NCBI RefSeq assembly: GCF_020497125.1
Contig: NC_059080.1
Coordinates: 52,021,563-52,085,562, forward strand
DNA: 64,000 nt
Direction: 5' to 3'
Source of the DNA: Mauremys mutica
Taxonomy: Eukaryota > Chordata > Testudines > Geoemydidae
Position numbers and translations under genes: made by a program. The notes beneath the pieces are model-generated. The model was not told the DNA's origin and did not search any database. It saw nothing but the letters and a program-made list of their open reading frames with translations. Below, in pieces: positions 54,820 to 63,784 of the stretch (position 1 is its first letter; each line of letters begins with the position of its first letter).

Positions 54820-55492
54820 ATGACCCGCGAAAATTTGAATTCATTTTCCTGTCTGGGCACTTTGAATCTGATGTCCTGGCTGGACATCGGGGCGAGCTCC
54901 GCAACACCTGCAACGATGCAGAGCTCTCCAGCAGAGGAGTCCGGGCAATCCAAGAATAGAAAGAGGTCCCCAGCATGGACTGACCGGGAAGTCATGGATC
55001 TGATCGCTGTGTGGGGCGAGGAGTCTGTGCTCTTGGAGCTGCGCTCCAACAAGCGTAATGCAAAGACCTTCGAGAAGGTCTCCCAAGCCATGACACAGAA
55101 AGGATACAGCCGGGATGCAATGCAGTGCCGCGTGAAAGTCAAGGACCTGAGGCAAGGCTATCAAAAAGTCAGAGCGGCAAACAGACGCTCCGGAGCACAG
55201 CCCCAGACATGCCGCTTCTACGAGGCACTGCATGCCATTCTCGGTGGGTCTGCCACCACTGTCCCACCAGTGACCGTGGACTCAGTGGATGGCATAGTGA
55301 ACCAGGACAGTTCCTACTCGATGTTCGCCGATGGGGAAGACGAGGAAGGGTCCGTGGAGGAAGGCGCAGGCGACAGCGAACACAATGCCGCTTTCCCTGA
55401 CAGCCAGGATCTCTTCCTCACCCTCACAGAGATCCCCTACCAACCCTCCCCGGCCGTTAACCCGGACTCAGAGTCAGGGGAAGGATCAGGCG
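54820..55492 (+). CDS. Myb/SANT-like protein of the Harbinger element, exon 1
   Basis: The second gene typical of PIF/Harbinger elements; such proteins bind DNA and help bring the transposase to the nucleus and element ends. Frame opens at ATG 54820; Met33 at 54916 (MQSSPAEESGQ) is an equally likely start. The Myb/SANT-like trihelix region begins at about residue 48 (SPAWTDREVMDLIAVWG) and runs through KTFEKVSQAMTQKGYSRDAM, QCRVKVKDLRQGYQKVR and CRFYEALHAILG. An acidic stretch follows (ADGEDEEGSVEEG). A consensus donor GTAAGT lies at 55493-55498; reading on unspliced gives a stop at 55576-55578. Exon 2 is at about 56287-56781, but the simplest junctions do not keep frame. Confidence 0.8.
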
Positions 55493-55516
55493 GTAAGTCG
55501 TATAAACAAGAAAACA

Positions 55517-55522
55517 TTTATT
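55517..55522 (-). terminator. Poly(A) signal for the antisense frame
   Basis: TTTATT on plus, AATAAA on minus, 74 bp downstream of the stop at 55596. It lies just inside the Myb intron. Confidence 0.5.
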
Positions 55523-55595
55523 TGTACGAAAACATGTATACAAAAAATAGAAATTCTATATCTAAATACTATATCTAAAAGTTTTTAACGGGAAA

Positions 55596-55898
55596 CTATA
55601 CGAACAGTAGGTCCACACACATTGGGATGGAACAATAGTCCTCCATGGACAATTCCACAAATGCGTCAAAAAGTTCCTCAAATACCCTCCGCAGGAGGTT
55701 TCTAGGAAGAGGTGCCTTATTTGGTCCTCCGGTGAAGCACACTCTTCCACGCCACGACATCCGTAGATACAGGGGAACCATCGCCTCAACCAGCATGGCC
55801 GCGTAGGGTCCCGGTCGGTGAAGTGCTTCCCTTAGCATCCTGTCTTTCTGTACTTGAGAGACCCGCCTCAGGGTAATCTCGTTCATGAAGTGCTGCAT
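55596..55898 (-). CDS. Third Harbinger frame, antisense in the Myb intron, unknown function
   Basis: 100 codons from ATG 55898 (MQHFMNEITLRRVSQVQKD) to a stop at 55596-55598. No family recognised. Predicted largely helical and basic at the N-terminus (VQKDRMLREALHRP), then a hydrophobic middle (AAMLVEAMVPLYLRM), a Gly/Pro-rich link (CFTGGPNKAPLPRN), and an amphipathic C-terminal part (LLRRVFEELFDAFVELSMED). Support beyond the frame: AATAAA on the minus strand at 55522-55517, 74 bp after the stop; a splice acceptor TAG directly before the ATG; and a GTAAGC donor on the minus strand at 56138-56133, giving a possible 240-bp leader intron. It could be a real accessory gene, a 3' exon of a longer protein, or chance. 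Confidence 0.45.
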   Translation of the reverse strand: MQHFMNEITLRRVSQVQKDRMLREALHRPGPYAAMLVEAMVPLYLRMSWRGRVCFTGGPNKAPLPRNLLRRVFEELFDAFVELSMEDYCSIPMCVDLLFV

Positions 55899-56286
55899 CT
55901 AATTAGGGCAATTAGCGAATAGTTACTGTTCTTAATGGTTTACTTATACTTTGCATAACAAAGCCCCTCGCTTAGCAGCCACGTGCTGTAGGCCACAGAG
56001 GAAAAGCATACATTGATCTTTCCCCTGCAGTGTCGGGAGTGGCTGGAAAAGGGTCATAGTATCTGATTTCCAGATTGCCTTTAGCAGGAGGGCACAGCTA
56101 TCCGTTAACTGATAAGCATAATGTACTGTAAGGCTTACCAGGACTGTCTGCTAGACGGATTCAGCTATCTCTCCCGACTTCTCCGCTCTCCTGTGCAATG
56201 CCGCAGCCAATCAGAGCATAGCCCAAAATGTCGTGCTTGTCTTGAGACCACGTGAGACTTGTTGCCCGGTATGGTCTTGTTCATAG

Positions 56287-56781
56287 AAATTGACTAGACG
56301 GTGTTCACTGTCCGCAAAAATGTATCTGTTCAAGGAAATCACTAACTTTCCCCATCACACAACTTCGGCTCTTTCCCGGACTGCCCCGGCATCCCCCTCG
56401 CAGAGACTGGCAATGATTAGACGGCGAAAGAAGAAGACTAGGGACGAGATGTTCGCTGAACTGATGGCCTGCTCCCGAGCAGAGGCTGCAGAGCAGAAAC
56501 ACTGGAGGGAGACCCTATGTGAGCAGCATCGCACACTCATGGAACGTGAGGATAGGTGGCGGCAGGAAGACCAGCAGACCACCCAAACGCTGCTTGGTCT
56601 CATGAAGGAACAAACGGACACGCTTCGTCGCCTTGTTGATGTCCTGCAGGACCGTAGGCTGGAGGACTGGGCCCCCCTGCAGTGTATCTGCAATCGCCCT
56701 CCCCCGCCAAGAAGTCCTGGCCCCCCCTCACCCAAAAGTACAAGACGGAGGGGCGGTAGGGGCCGTGAGAACTGTCACTGA
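56287..56781 (+). CDS. Myb/SANT-like protein of the Harbinger element, exon 2
   Basis: Open frame ending at TGA 56779-56781. The conserved part begins around RLAMIRRRKKKTRDEMFAEL and continues as a long charged helix, likely coiled coil (KHWRETLCEQH, MEREDRWRQEDQQ, GLMKEQTDTLRRLVDVLQD), then a proline-rich tail (CNRPPPPRSPGPPSP). This is the C-terminal half of the Myb-like partner. Candidate acceptors are TAG at 56284-56286 and CAG at 56401-56403; both enter exon 2 in phase 0, whereas the exon 1 donor leaves phase 1. Another junction, an unseen mini-exon or a frameshift in this copy is needed. Confidence 0.7.
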   Translation, partial: KLTRRCSLSAKMYLFKEITNFPHHTTSALSRTAPASPSQRLAMIRRRKKKTRDEMFAELMACSRAEAAEQKHWRETLCEQHRTLMEREDRWRQEDQQTTQTLLGLMKEQTDTLRRLVDVLQDRRLEDWAPLQCICNRPPPPRSPGPPSPKSTRRRGGRGRENCH

Positions 56782-56900
56782 ACCAGAACAGAGCGACCGT
56801 GTACCCCGCACTTCTCACGTTAGAAATTTGTAGAAGTGCTTCCCTTATAGGCTCAGCCAGTCCCAAATCCAAGTTTCATCCCCCCACTGTTTATTAGATT

Positions 56901-56906
56901 AATAAA
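56901..56906 (+). terminator. Poly(A) signal of the Myb-like gene
   Basis: AATAAA, 120 bp after the exon 2 stop. Confidence 0.65.
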
Positions 56907-57564
56907 AGATGTTTGCTGTTAATCACTGTTTCGGTCATGTCTTTCCTGTCAGAGGATTTTTCGGTGTATGGGGTGGACAGGGGTTTCATACTTGCACGGT
57001 ATAGCCTACAGTACCAGGGTACAGACTTGGGGAAAGGATCAACTGCAGGGCACACACACACTGCAGTCAGTAGGCACCAGGGTCATTCTGTGTGGTGTAT
57101 GCTGCCCCTGGTCATTCCGTAATGTGTATGCTTGTCCAGGGTCCTAGCGCCTGCCACGCCATTAATGTAAAGGCAGGCTGCCCTTTCCATGCACTTCCAA
57201 CGGATCAACGAGCCTATCCGCTGCCCTGAGCCCCAACAAGAGCCCTCATCCACGGACAGATACTCACCCTTCTCCCACACCCATCACCCCTTCCTACGCA
57301 CAAACCCGCAGCCCACTGCCGTCATCCAAACCCCTATGCAAAGAAGGCACCACTCGCCCCTTCCTGCAAACCCACCCCTTCCTGCAAACCCTCCCCTTCA
57401 TGCACAACCACTAGCAACCGTCCCCCACCCCAGAGACCTATGTAGGAGCAGGAGGATGTCATTCCTCTATGGAACAAGCGGTCTGTACATCAGTGCACAC
57501 TGTGCCCAGCACAGTATGCGTCCATGTTTCAACACCTGAACAGAAATGCAAAGTAAAACAAAGA
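56907..57564. other. Non-coding region between the convergent Harbinger genes
   Basis: No gene recognised. Contains a small C-rich tandem of three ~18-bp units (CCCCTTCCTGCAAACC type) at about 57355-57411. Confidence 0.5.
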
Positions 57565-57570
57565 TTTATT
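57565..57570 (-). terminator. Poly(A) signal of the transposase gene
   Basis: TTTATT on plus, AATAAA on minus, about 145 bp after the transposase stop. Confidence 0.6.
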
Positions 57571-57714
57571 AATAATGAGTGTTACAATTAATTTGCTTTA
57601 AAACGTGCTTTGGAAGTGGGGGAAACTTGGAGAACGGGGTATGTAACCGCAGATCGAAATCGACACATACAGACACAGGCCCAGGGTCAGTTTCTCTTGA
57701 AAGCAAGTGGAGAG

Positions 57715-58986
57715 TCATAGGTTACCCTGCTCTCCGAGGAAACTTGCTTTCAAAGCCTCCCGGATACACAGCGCTTCCCGCTGGGATATTCTCTCGGCAC
57801 GGGTGTCTGGCTGAGCGTAAACTGCAGCCAGGCGATTTGCCTCAACCTCCCATCCGGACAAAAAGGTCTCGCCCTTGCTCTCACAGAGATTGTGTAGCAC
57901 ACAGCAAGCAGCAATAACTACGGGGATATTCTTTTTGCTGATGTCCGAGCGAGTCAGTAAGCTCCGCCATCTCCCCTTGAGACGTCCGAAAGCACACTCC
58001 ACCACCATTCTGCACTTGCTCAGCCGGTAGTTGAAGAGTTCCTTCTCTCTGTCCAAGGCGCCTGTATAGGGCTTCATGAGCCAGGGCATTAGCGGGTAGG
58101 CTGGGTCCCCGAGGATCACTGTAGGCATCTGCACATCCCCAACCGTTATTTTGTGGTCCGGGAAGAAAGTACCTGCCTGGAGGAGTCTAAAGAGACCAGA
58201 GCTCCTGAACACACGTGCGTCATGAACCTTGCCCGCCCACCCGACGTTGATGTTGGTAAAACGTCCCCTATGGTCCACCAGTGCTTGCAGCACCATTGAA
58301 AAGTAGCCCTTTCGGTTAATGTACTCGCTGGCCTGGTGGGCTGGTGCCAGGATAGGGATGTGAGTTCCATCTATAGCCCCACCGCAGTTTGGGAATCCCA
58401 TCGCGGCGAAGCCATCTATGATGTCCTGGACGTTTCCGAGAGTCACTACCTTTGAGAGAAGTTGCTCAACGATTGCGTGGGCTACTTGAATCACAGCAAC
58501 CCCCACGGTAGATTTGCCCACGCCAAAGTGGTTCGCTACTGACCGGTAGCTGTCTGGCGTGGCAAGTTTCCAGAGGGCTATGGCCACTCGCTTCTGCACG
58601 CTCAGGGCTGCTCGCATCCGGGTGTCCTGGCGCTTCAGGGCAGCGGCCAGCAAGTCACAGAGTTCAAGGAAAGTGCCCTTACGCATCCTGAAGTTTCGCA
58701 GCCACTGTGATTTGTCCCAGACCTGCAGCACTATGCGGTCCCACCAGTCCGTGCTGGTTTCCCGGGCCCAGAATCGCCGTTCCACACCATGAACTTGACC
58801 CATTGCCACCATGATCTCCACTGCGCGGCGTACCCTGCTTTGTGAGAGGCCTGCGCCACTCTCCTCACCGCGCTGCCGGAGCCTCCTCACCCGATTTCTC
58901 AGCAGCTGGCTGTGGAAGAGGTGGACGATAAGGTGCGAGGAGTTGACAACGGCCATAAGTGCAGCGATGATCGCAGCGGGCTCCAT
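57715..58986 (-). CDS. PIF/Harbinger transposase (HARBI1-like, DDE_Tnp_4 type)
   Basis: Catalyses cut-and-paste movement of the element. The open frame extends up to 59163, but the likely start is Met at 58986 (MEPAAIIAALMAVVNS), giving 423 residues, a normal size. N-terminal helical region; helix-turn-helix-like SYRSVANHFGVGKSTVG at about residues 146-162 from that Met. Catalytic triad: Asp206 in GAIDGTHI, Asp294 in GDPAYPL, Glu330 in VECAFGRLKGRWR. HDARVFR and CCVLHNLCE are also family hallmarks. No stop or frameshift interrupts it. It is transcribed convergently with the Myb-like gene and is related to the domesticated vertebrate gene HARBI1. Confidence 0.93.
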   Translation of the reverse strand: MEPAAIIAALMAVVNSSHLIVHLFHSQLLRNRVRRLRQRGEESGAGLSQSRVRRAVEIMVAMGQVHGVERRFWARETSTDWWDRIVLQVWDKSQWLRNFRMRKGTFLELCDLLAAALKRQDTRMRAALSVQKRVAIALWKLATPDSYRSVANHFGVGKSTVGVAVIQVAHAIVEQLLSKVVTLGNVQDIIDGFAAMGFPNCGGAIDGTHIPILAPAHQASEYINRKGYFSMVLQALVDHRGRFTNINVGWAGKVHDARVFRSSGLFRLLQAGTFFPDHKITVGDVQMPTVILGDPAYPLMPWLMKPYTGALDREKELFNYRLSKCRMVVECAFGRLKGRWRSLLTRSDISKKNIPVVIAACCVLHNLCESKGETFLSGWEVEANRLAAVYAQPDTRAERISQREALCIREALKASFLGEQGNL

Positions 58987-59239
58987 GCTCGCAGTGCTGT
59001 GGCGTCCGCGCTGTAACCGACCAGAGAAGGGCGCGAACAGATTTCCCGCCGGCGCTTTCAGGGAGGGAGGGCGGTTGTGAGTGACGGTTGAATGATGACA
59101 ATTACCCAAAACCACCCTCGACACATTTTTCCCCCAGCAGGCATTGCGAGCTCTACCCAGCATTCCAATGGGCAGCGGGGACTGCGGGAACTGTGGGATA
59201 GGTTCCCACAGTGCCCCGCTTCCAAAATCGACGCTGGCC

Positions 59240-59350
59240 CCGTTACTGTGGACTCAGAAATTCGAATTAGTGTATTTAGTATGGATACACAAATTCGAAT
59301 GAATAAGGTCGAATCCACAAATTCGAACTAAGTTGATTCGAAATAGTCTT
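59240..59350. promoter_or_regulatory. Right subterminal TTCGAA-type motif cluster
   Basis: AATTCGAATT, AATTCGAATG, GGTCGAATCC, AATTCGAACT and GATTCGAAAT within about 100 bp of the right end, mirroring the left cluster. The transposase promoter should also lie between here and 58986. Confidence 0.5.
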
Positions 59351-59589
59351 GTAGTGTAGACAAGGCCTAACTGACACTAACACAGGCTTTGCCATAGAGC
59401 AGAATCCAGGAGCTGATTCCACACATGTGCACAGCAGGAGTGACTCTATTGGTGTTATGCTTGGGTAAGTGAGAAGAAAATCAGGCTCCAGAGTTTTGTG
59501 TACCACTAAAAACAGCCAAGTCTGTCCTATGGGCTCAACACCTCATTCATTCTTTTTCCTCCACATACCCCCAAAATGACCTTGACAGT

Positions 59590-59825
59590 ATTTCTACATT
59601 GCAGTTACAAACCCTTGGCTGGCCTGTGCCAGCTGACTCGGGCTCAGGGGCTGTTTAATTGCATTGTAGAAATTTGGGCTCAGGCTGGAGCCTGAGAGCT
59701 GGGACTTGTGAGGTGGGAGGGCCCCAGAACTCGGGCTGTAGCCCAACATCTGCTCTGCAATTAAACAGCCCCTGAGCCTGAGTCAGCTGGCACAGGCCAG
59801 CCGCGGGTGTCTAAGTGCATTCAAC
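59590..59825. mobile_element. Long palindromic non-autonomous element
   Basis: Arms of 47 bp at 59617-59663 and 59756-59802 match inversely at 46 positions (GGCTGGCCTGTGCCAGCTGA onward), with weaker pairing outside (TACATTGCAGTTAC) and inside (GGGCTCAGGCTGGAGCC). No clear target duplication. It lies shortly after the Harbinger element and might be another MITE family. Confidence 0.65.
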
Positions 59826-61068
59826 ATAGCCTATGGCTAGAGCAGGAGGGTTCTCTCTTCCTGTCCAGAATATAAAATCCTTCTCCAAGATTCTAACCTT
59901 GGCTCTACCTACGTCACCTGGGGATTTACATAAGTGGACAGCTGAATAACAGGCCGACGGCTCTTCTCACGTACACTAGTTTTCCCACAGAGTAACTCCA
60001 TTGATTTCAGTGGAGCAACTTCTTCAGGGTGGTGTCCATTAAAGGAGAATCTGACCTTGTAAGTCCAAATCACCAGCTGCTACAAACATCTTAGTTCATT
60101 CAAGCCCAGGCTGCACAGGAGTGCGAGGTTTTTCACGTGAAGAGGAGGAGCTGCGATAACTGCTATTTGTGGAGGAAGATGCCATGCAATAGGAGCTGTG
60201 GTTATTAGAACCTAGCCCCCAAATGGCTGGTGCGATATGTTTTATGCAACCCAGGTTGCAACTGGCAGTGTTCGGAAAGGTTTGAAGATGTCCTTCCTAG
60301 ACCATTCACTCCATGTGTGTCAAGGAGGTCCAGGCACCACTGAAGAAATCTAAACACTTTACTAGTTGCAGTATTATTTTGGTAGCACCAGGTCAATTCC
60401 CCTAATTGCTGTGAGCTGCTGTGTCTCTCCTAGAAAGTACCTTAAAACGTCCAGTCAGTTCTTTTTAAGACAAATATCCAAAACCCACGAGGACTCAAAG
60501 GAGTTTGGGAGAAACACCGAGACAAGGATGTTCACAAATGGGGTCCTAAAATTCGGCCAAGTCCATATTTAAGCACCAAAATAAGTAGCTGATTTTCAAA
60601 TGTGCCGAGAACCTTAGGGTCCCATTGACTTCCAAGGATGTCTGCCTCCTTACCCCTTCTCCTCCATTCTTGATCAGTACTGCTCCACAGCTGCAGACTG
60701 CTCTCACAGCCAAACCTTTGACTGGCACTCAATTCAGTTATGTATTTTTAATTAGAAGCCCTTAAAGCTCCATCTGGAAGTGTTTTGCATGTTAATGTCG
60801 TCTACTTTGGGAAAACTCATATCCTGATCTAATGCCAAATTCTAATTTTGTACCATAGGTCCATATCTACCTACAGTAAAGTATCCCATTAACTCTTCAT
60901 TCTTGGACTGACCAACTTGGGGATAGGATGCAGGCATGTAAACTTGATAAGCAACTGATTAAAATGGGCATCAGCAAAAGATTGTTAAAAATGGATATGT
61001 CACAGTGGGGGTGGTTACAAGTGGGGTGACTCTCAGGTTACTATCTTGGCCACTGTTTTGTATTTTCA
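59826..61068. other. No recognised feature
   Basis: Anonymous; a partial ACTCCATTGATTTCAGTGGAGC palindrome at about 59996 belongs to the CAATGG-centred type. Confidence 0.4.
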
Positions 61069-61165
61069 TAGAATCATAGGAGTGGAAGGGACCTCAAGAG
61101 ATCATCTAGTCCAGTCCCCTGCACTCATATGGCAGGACTAAAAATTATCTAGACCATCCCTTTTT
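61069..61165 (-). mobile_element. CR1 LINE 3' tail, antisense
   Basis: CATAGAATCATAGGAGTGGA, AGGGACCTCAAGAGATCATC, TAGTCCAGTCCCCTGCACTC: antisense CR1 end with the ATAGAATC terminal wording. Confidence 0.85.
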
Positions 61166-61257
61166 TGCTTGTTAATGAGCTGGAGCAGGACTATGGAGTT
61201 TGTTTTCTGCAGTTTTTAATTGCTCCTAAGCTCTGATTAAGCACATTGCAAAGGTAG

Positions 61258-61385
61258 GAATTGTTATAGTTCTTCTCATTTTACAGATGAACAAACTGAG
61301 GCAAAGAGAAGTTAGGACTTATCCAAGGGCACGCAGCAGGTTGGTGGCAGAACTGAGGAAGGATCCCAGGTTTCCAGTCTGCTTG
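61258..61385 (-). mobile_element. MIR SINE fragment
   Basis: Antisense core: CATTTTACAGATGAACAAAC, TGAGGCAAAGAGAAGTTAGG, CCAAGGGCACGCAGCAGG, GAAGGATCCCAGG. Confidence 0.85.
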
Positions 61386-61832
61386 GTCAGTCTTTGTGTG
61401 AGTCAGAGACTCCTGCACAGCCACTGGTTGAGTGCAGAGCCTACTAGAAAGTGCAGCTGCCCATAACAATAATTGTTACAGGCTGTGGAAAGGGAATCTT
61501 GCACTAATGTTCAATATTTGCAGCAGTGCCGTGTTTACCCAGGAGGTGTTCACACCCAATTAATTCCCTTGATGAGAGCTGCAGACTCAGCATAGCTTGG
61601 GTCAGTGACTGCAAAGACAAAGACATTCCAGAACTCAACAATGGCTAATGGAAACATTAGCAGATGCATTGTCATATAGCTTACATCAACAATACATGTG
61701 GCAGAAAAGTCTGCCATAACCCCAGTCTATTGCATCTGGACCAAGGGCATCTCTCATCTTTTCAAAGAACTCCCTGTTCTTGAGTACAAGCATCATTAAT
61801 TGCAGTGTCATAACTCATGCAGAGGATGTTCA

Positions 61833-62075
61833 CCGAGCATTCAGAAGACTTGGGGTTAATTCCCTGGCCTGCCACCTACTTCCTGTGTGGCCTTGGGCAA
61901 GTCGCTTAGGCCCAGATCCTGTAAATGATTTAGATGCCTACCTCTGATTGGTTTCAGTGGGAGTTGGGTGCCTAAATACCTGTGAGGATCTGGATCTCAG
62001 TTCCCCATTTATAAAATGGAGATGACAGCACATCGCTACTGCACAGGGGTGCTCGGAGGATTAATTTAGTGCCTT
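61833..62075 (+). mobile_element. MIR SINE split by a palindromic repeat
   Basis: Sense MIR: GAAGACTTGGGGTTAATTCC, GCCACCTACTTCCTGTGTGG, CCTTGGGCAAGTCGCTTA, then after an 83-bp insertion (61911-61993) TCAGTTCCCCATTTATAAAA, TGGAGATGACAGCAC. Confidence 0.8.
61911..61993. repeat. Palindromic repeat inserted in a MIR
   Basis: CCCAGATCCTGTAAATGATT on the left and TACCTGTGAGGATCTGG on the right are inverse, with TTAGATGCCTACCTCTGATT facing TGGGAGTTGGGTGCCTAAAT. It interrupts the MIR where that element's CTTAACCTC...TCAGTTTCCCC run should be continuous, showing it is a mobile unit. Confidence 0.65.
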
Positions 62076-62263
62076 AGCCAGTTCTATAGGTGAGTTGTAG
62101 CATAACTTAAATCCCAAGGAATGAATGGATCCTTCATCAGTTTGTATTCTCTTCCCAGATACGTAGTTTCAGCAGCAACACGGCTTCCAGTGGTGATGTT
62201 TTTCATGCAACGTGCAGGTTACTGGATGAAGGATCGAGCTGGTTTAGTTATTTTGTCAGGAAG

Positions 62264-62266
<3 letters not shown>

Positions 62267-62299
<33 letters not shown>
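62267..62299. repeat. TA microsatellite
   Basis: Pure TA dinucleotide run of about 33 bases; likely length-polymorphic. Confidence 0.95.
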
Positions 62300-62302
<3 letters not shown>

Positions 62303-63526
62303 GGAAGGTTGCATGTGTGTCATGACAACATAAGGTATTTTAGTAGCAGTGTATTCTCCATAATCACGTGTGCTTTGTCTATCAGAGAAGTATCTGCTAT
62401 ACAAACCCTATGATTCACAGACCCAGGTCCTCACCTGGCGTGAGTCAATATGGCTCCACTAAAATGAATGCAGCTACATCAATTTAAAACTCCTAAGGAT
62501 CAAGCCCACAAGTTTTAAGGCCAGATGGGTGCAGGATGATAATCTAACCTGACCTTTTCCATATGACAGGTCATAGAATTTCAGCCAGTGAGTCTCTTTT
62601 TTTCATAAAACATTCCACTTCTAAGGAAAATTCAGGCAGAAATATTCATCCCAGTTATAAAGGGCTGGTCAGGAAACAATGAAACTCAATGTCAATGAAA
62701 CTCAATTAAACGTTTCTATGGGAAAAAAGGGATGAAATATTCATGCAAATTTTTCATCAATGCTCTGTCCCATTTTTTGGCTAGCTCTGGTCCTGCTCTC
62801 CTTTCAGCCTTTACACCGCTGACTTTTTCTAAGGGACCGTGCTTCCAAGCGACGAATTTCCCATTGGATGCTGCAAGGCAACCTAATTTAGTATTCTATA
62901 CTCTTCACTTCCCCAAGCAATTTAAAGCTTCCCCATCCCACCCCATTTTTCACATGCAGATAACAATCTGAAGTGTCTTGGCACAATGACATTTATTGAG
63001 AAGGAATAGATCCATTGTGCCAAGACCCCTGCAGAGAGAATGTAAATTGCAATCCACTTGATGGGTTTCCCCTTCTCTCTCCTTCTCTATTTCCAATTGC
63101 TCTAAGTTACCCTTAATGTTTCTAACCTCTCTAGTTTACCTTTGCCAATTGGAGAGAGTGTTTATTGACAAATCTCAATTACTGTAAAGCTCTTAAGGGG
63201 GACAGGGAGGGGAAGCCGCCTGCTGTGTGTATGCAGACTTTGAAACAAAGGCCTCCTCCACACCAGCGCTCAGCTGTTGACAAATCACATTCTTTGGGCC
63301 ATCCAAACTCAGTTTCATGAAGATGCTGAGAGGCATCATTTAAAGGTGACCTAGACAGAGATCAGTTTGGCCCAGTGCTCTGCCTTGCTGTTTTTTCCTG
63401 GGCAGAGAAGGCCTGAAAGGGACAAAGAATTTATTTGGTGCTTTCAGAAGTCAAAGTCAGGTCTTGTCTACCCAACTCTCCCTGAGAGACTCTCTGAAAC
63501 ACTGCAGACCTCTACTAGGTCTGTAA
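62300..63526. other. No gene recognised
   Basis: Contains a probable AT-rich dispersed repeat (62640-62790: AGGGCTGGTCAGGAAACAAT ... TTTTTGGCTAGCTCTGG). The remainder is anonymous. Confidence 0.4.
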
Positions 63527-63640
63527 TTAGAGCTGGGTGGAACATTTTCCCCAAAATGCCTTGTTTCATCAAAGCCAAAACATTCAGAAGAGCTTAATTG
63601 GTTTTCATGAAACTTGAATCAGGAAGGTTTTTGGGTCCAG
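63527..63640. repeat. AT-rich dispersed repeat, copy 11
   Basis: ATTAGAGCTGGGTGGAACAT start, then CCCAAAATGCCTTGTTTCAT; right end unclear. Confidence 0.4.
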
Positions 63641-63784
63641 AGAGAGAGGTGATGTGAAAAACACCTTTATTCACCAAAAATGCATATATAAAATGTTGTA
63701 AAACATTAAATATTATATATTACAATATAGTTTCAGGAAGGAATCAAGAGAATCCCACTCCCTGCAAACATCACACATCACCAA

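Larger units (their letters stand above)
54526..59367. mobile_element. PIF/Harbinger DNA transposon, apparently near-complete
   Basis: 4842 bp between TAA copies at 54523-54525 and 59368-59370, the usual TWA-type duplication. Terminal inverted repeats: GGCCTGGTCTACACTA (54526-54541) and TAGTGTAGACAAGGCC (59352-59367), 15 of 16 matching. It encodes an uninterrupted DDE transposase (minus), a Myb/SANT-like protein in two exons (plus, convergent) and an extra small minus-strand frame in the intron. Clusters of TTCGAA-like motifs lie just inside both ends. Coding is intact enough that the copy may be young; whether the Myb gene splices in frame is unclear. Confidence 0.92.

Noticed and set aside
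56305..56872. Minus-strand frames over Myb exon 2
   Set aside because: Antisense shadows of the coiled-coil exon; unlike 55596-55898 they overlap a recognisable coding exon.
58559..59080. Plus-strand frames over the transposase
   Set aside because: Antisense shadows of the Harbinger transposase.
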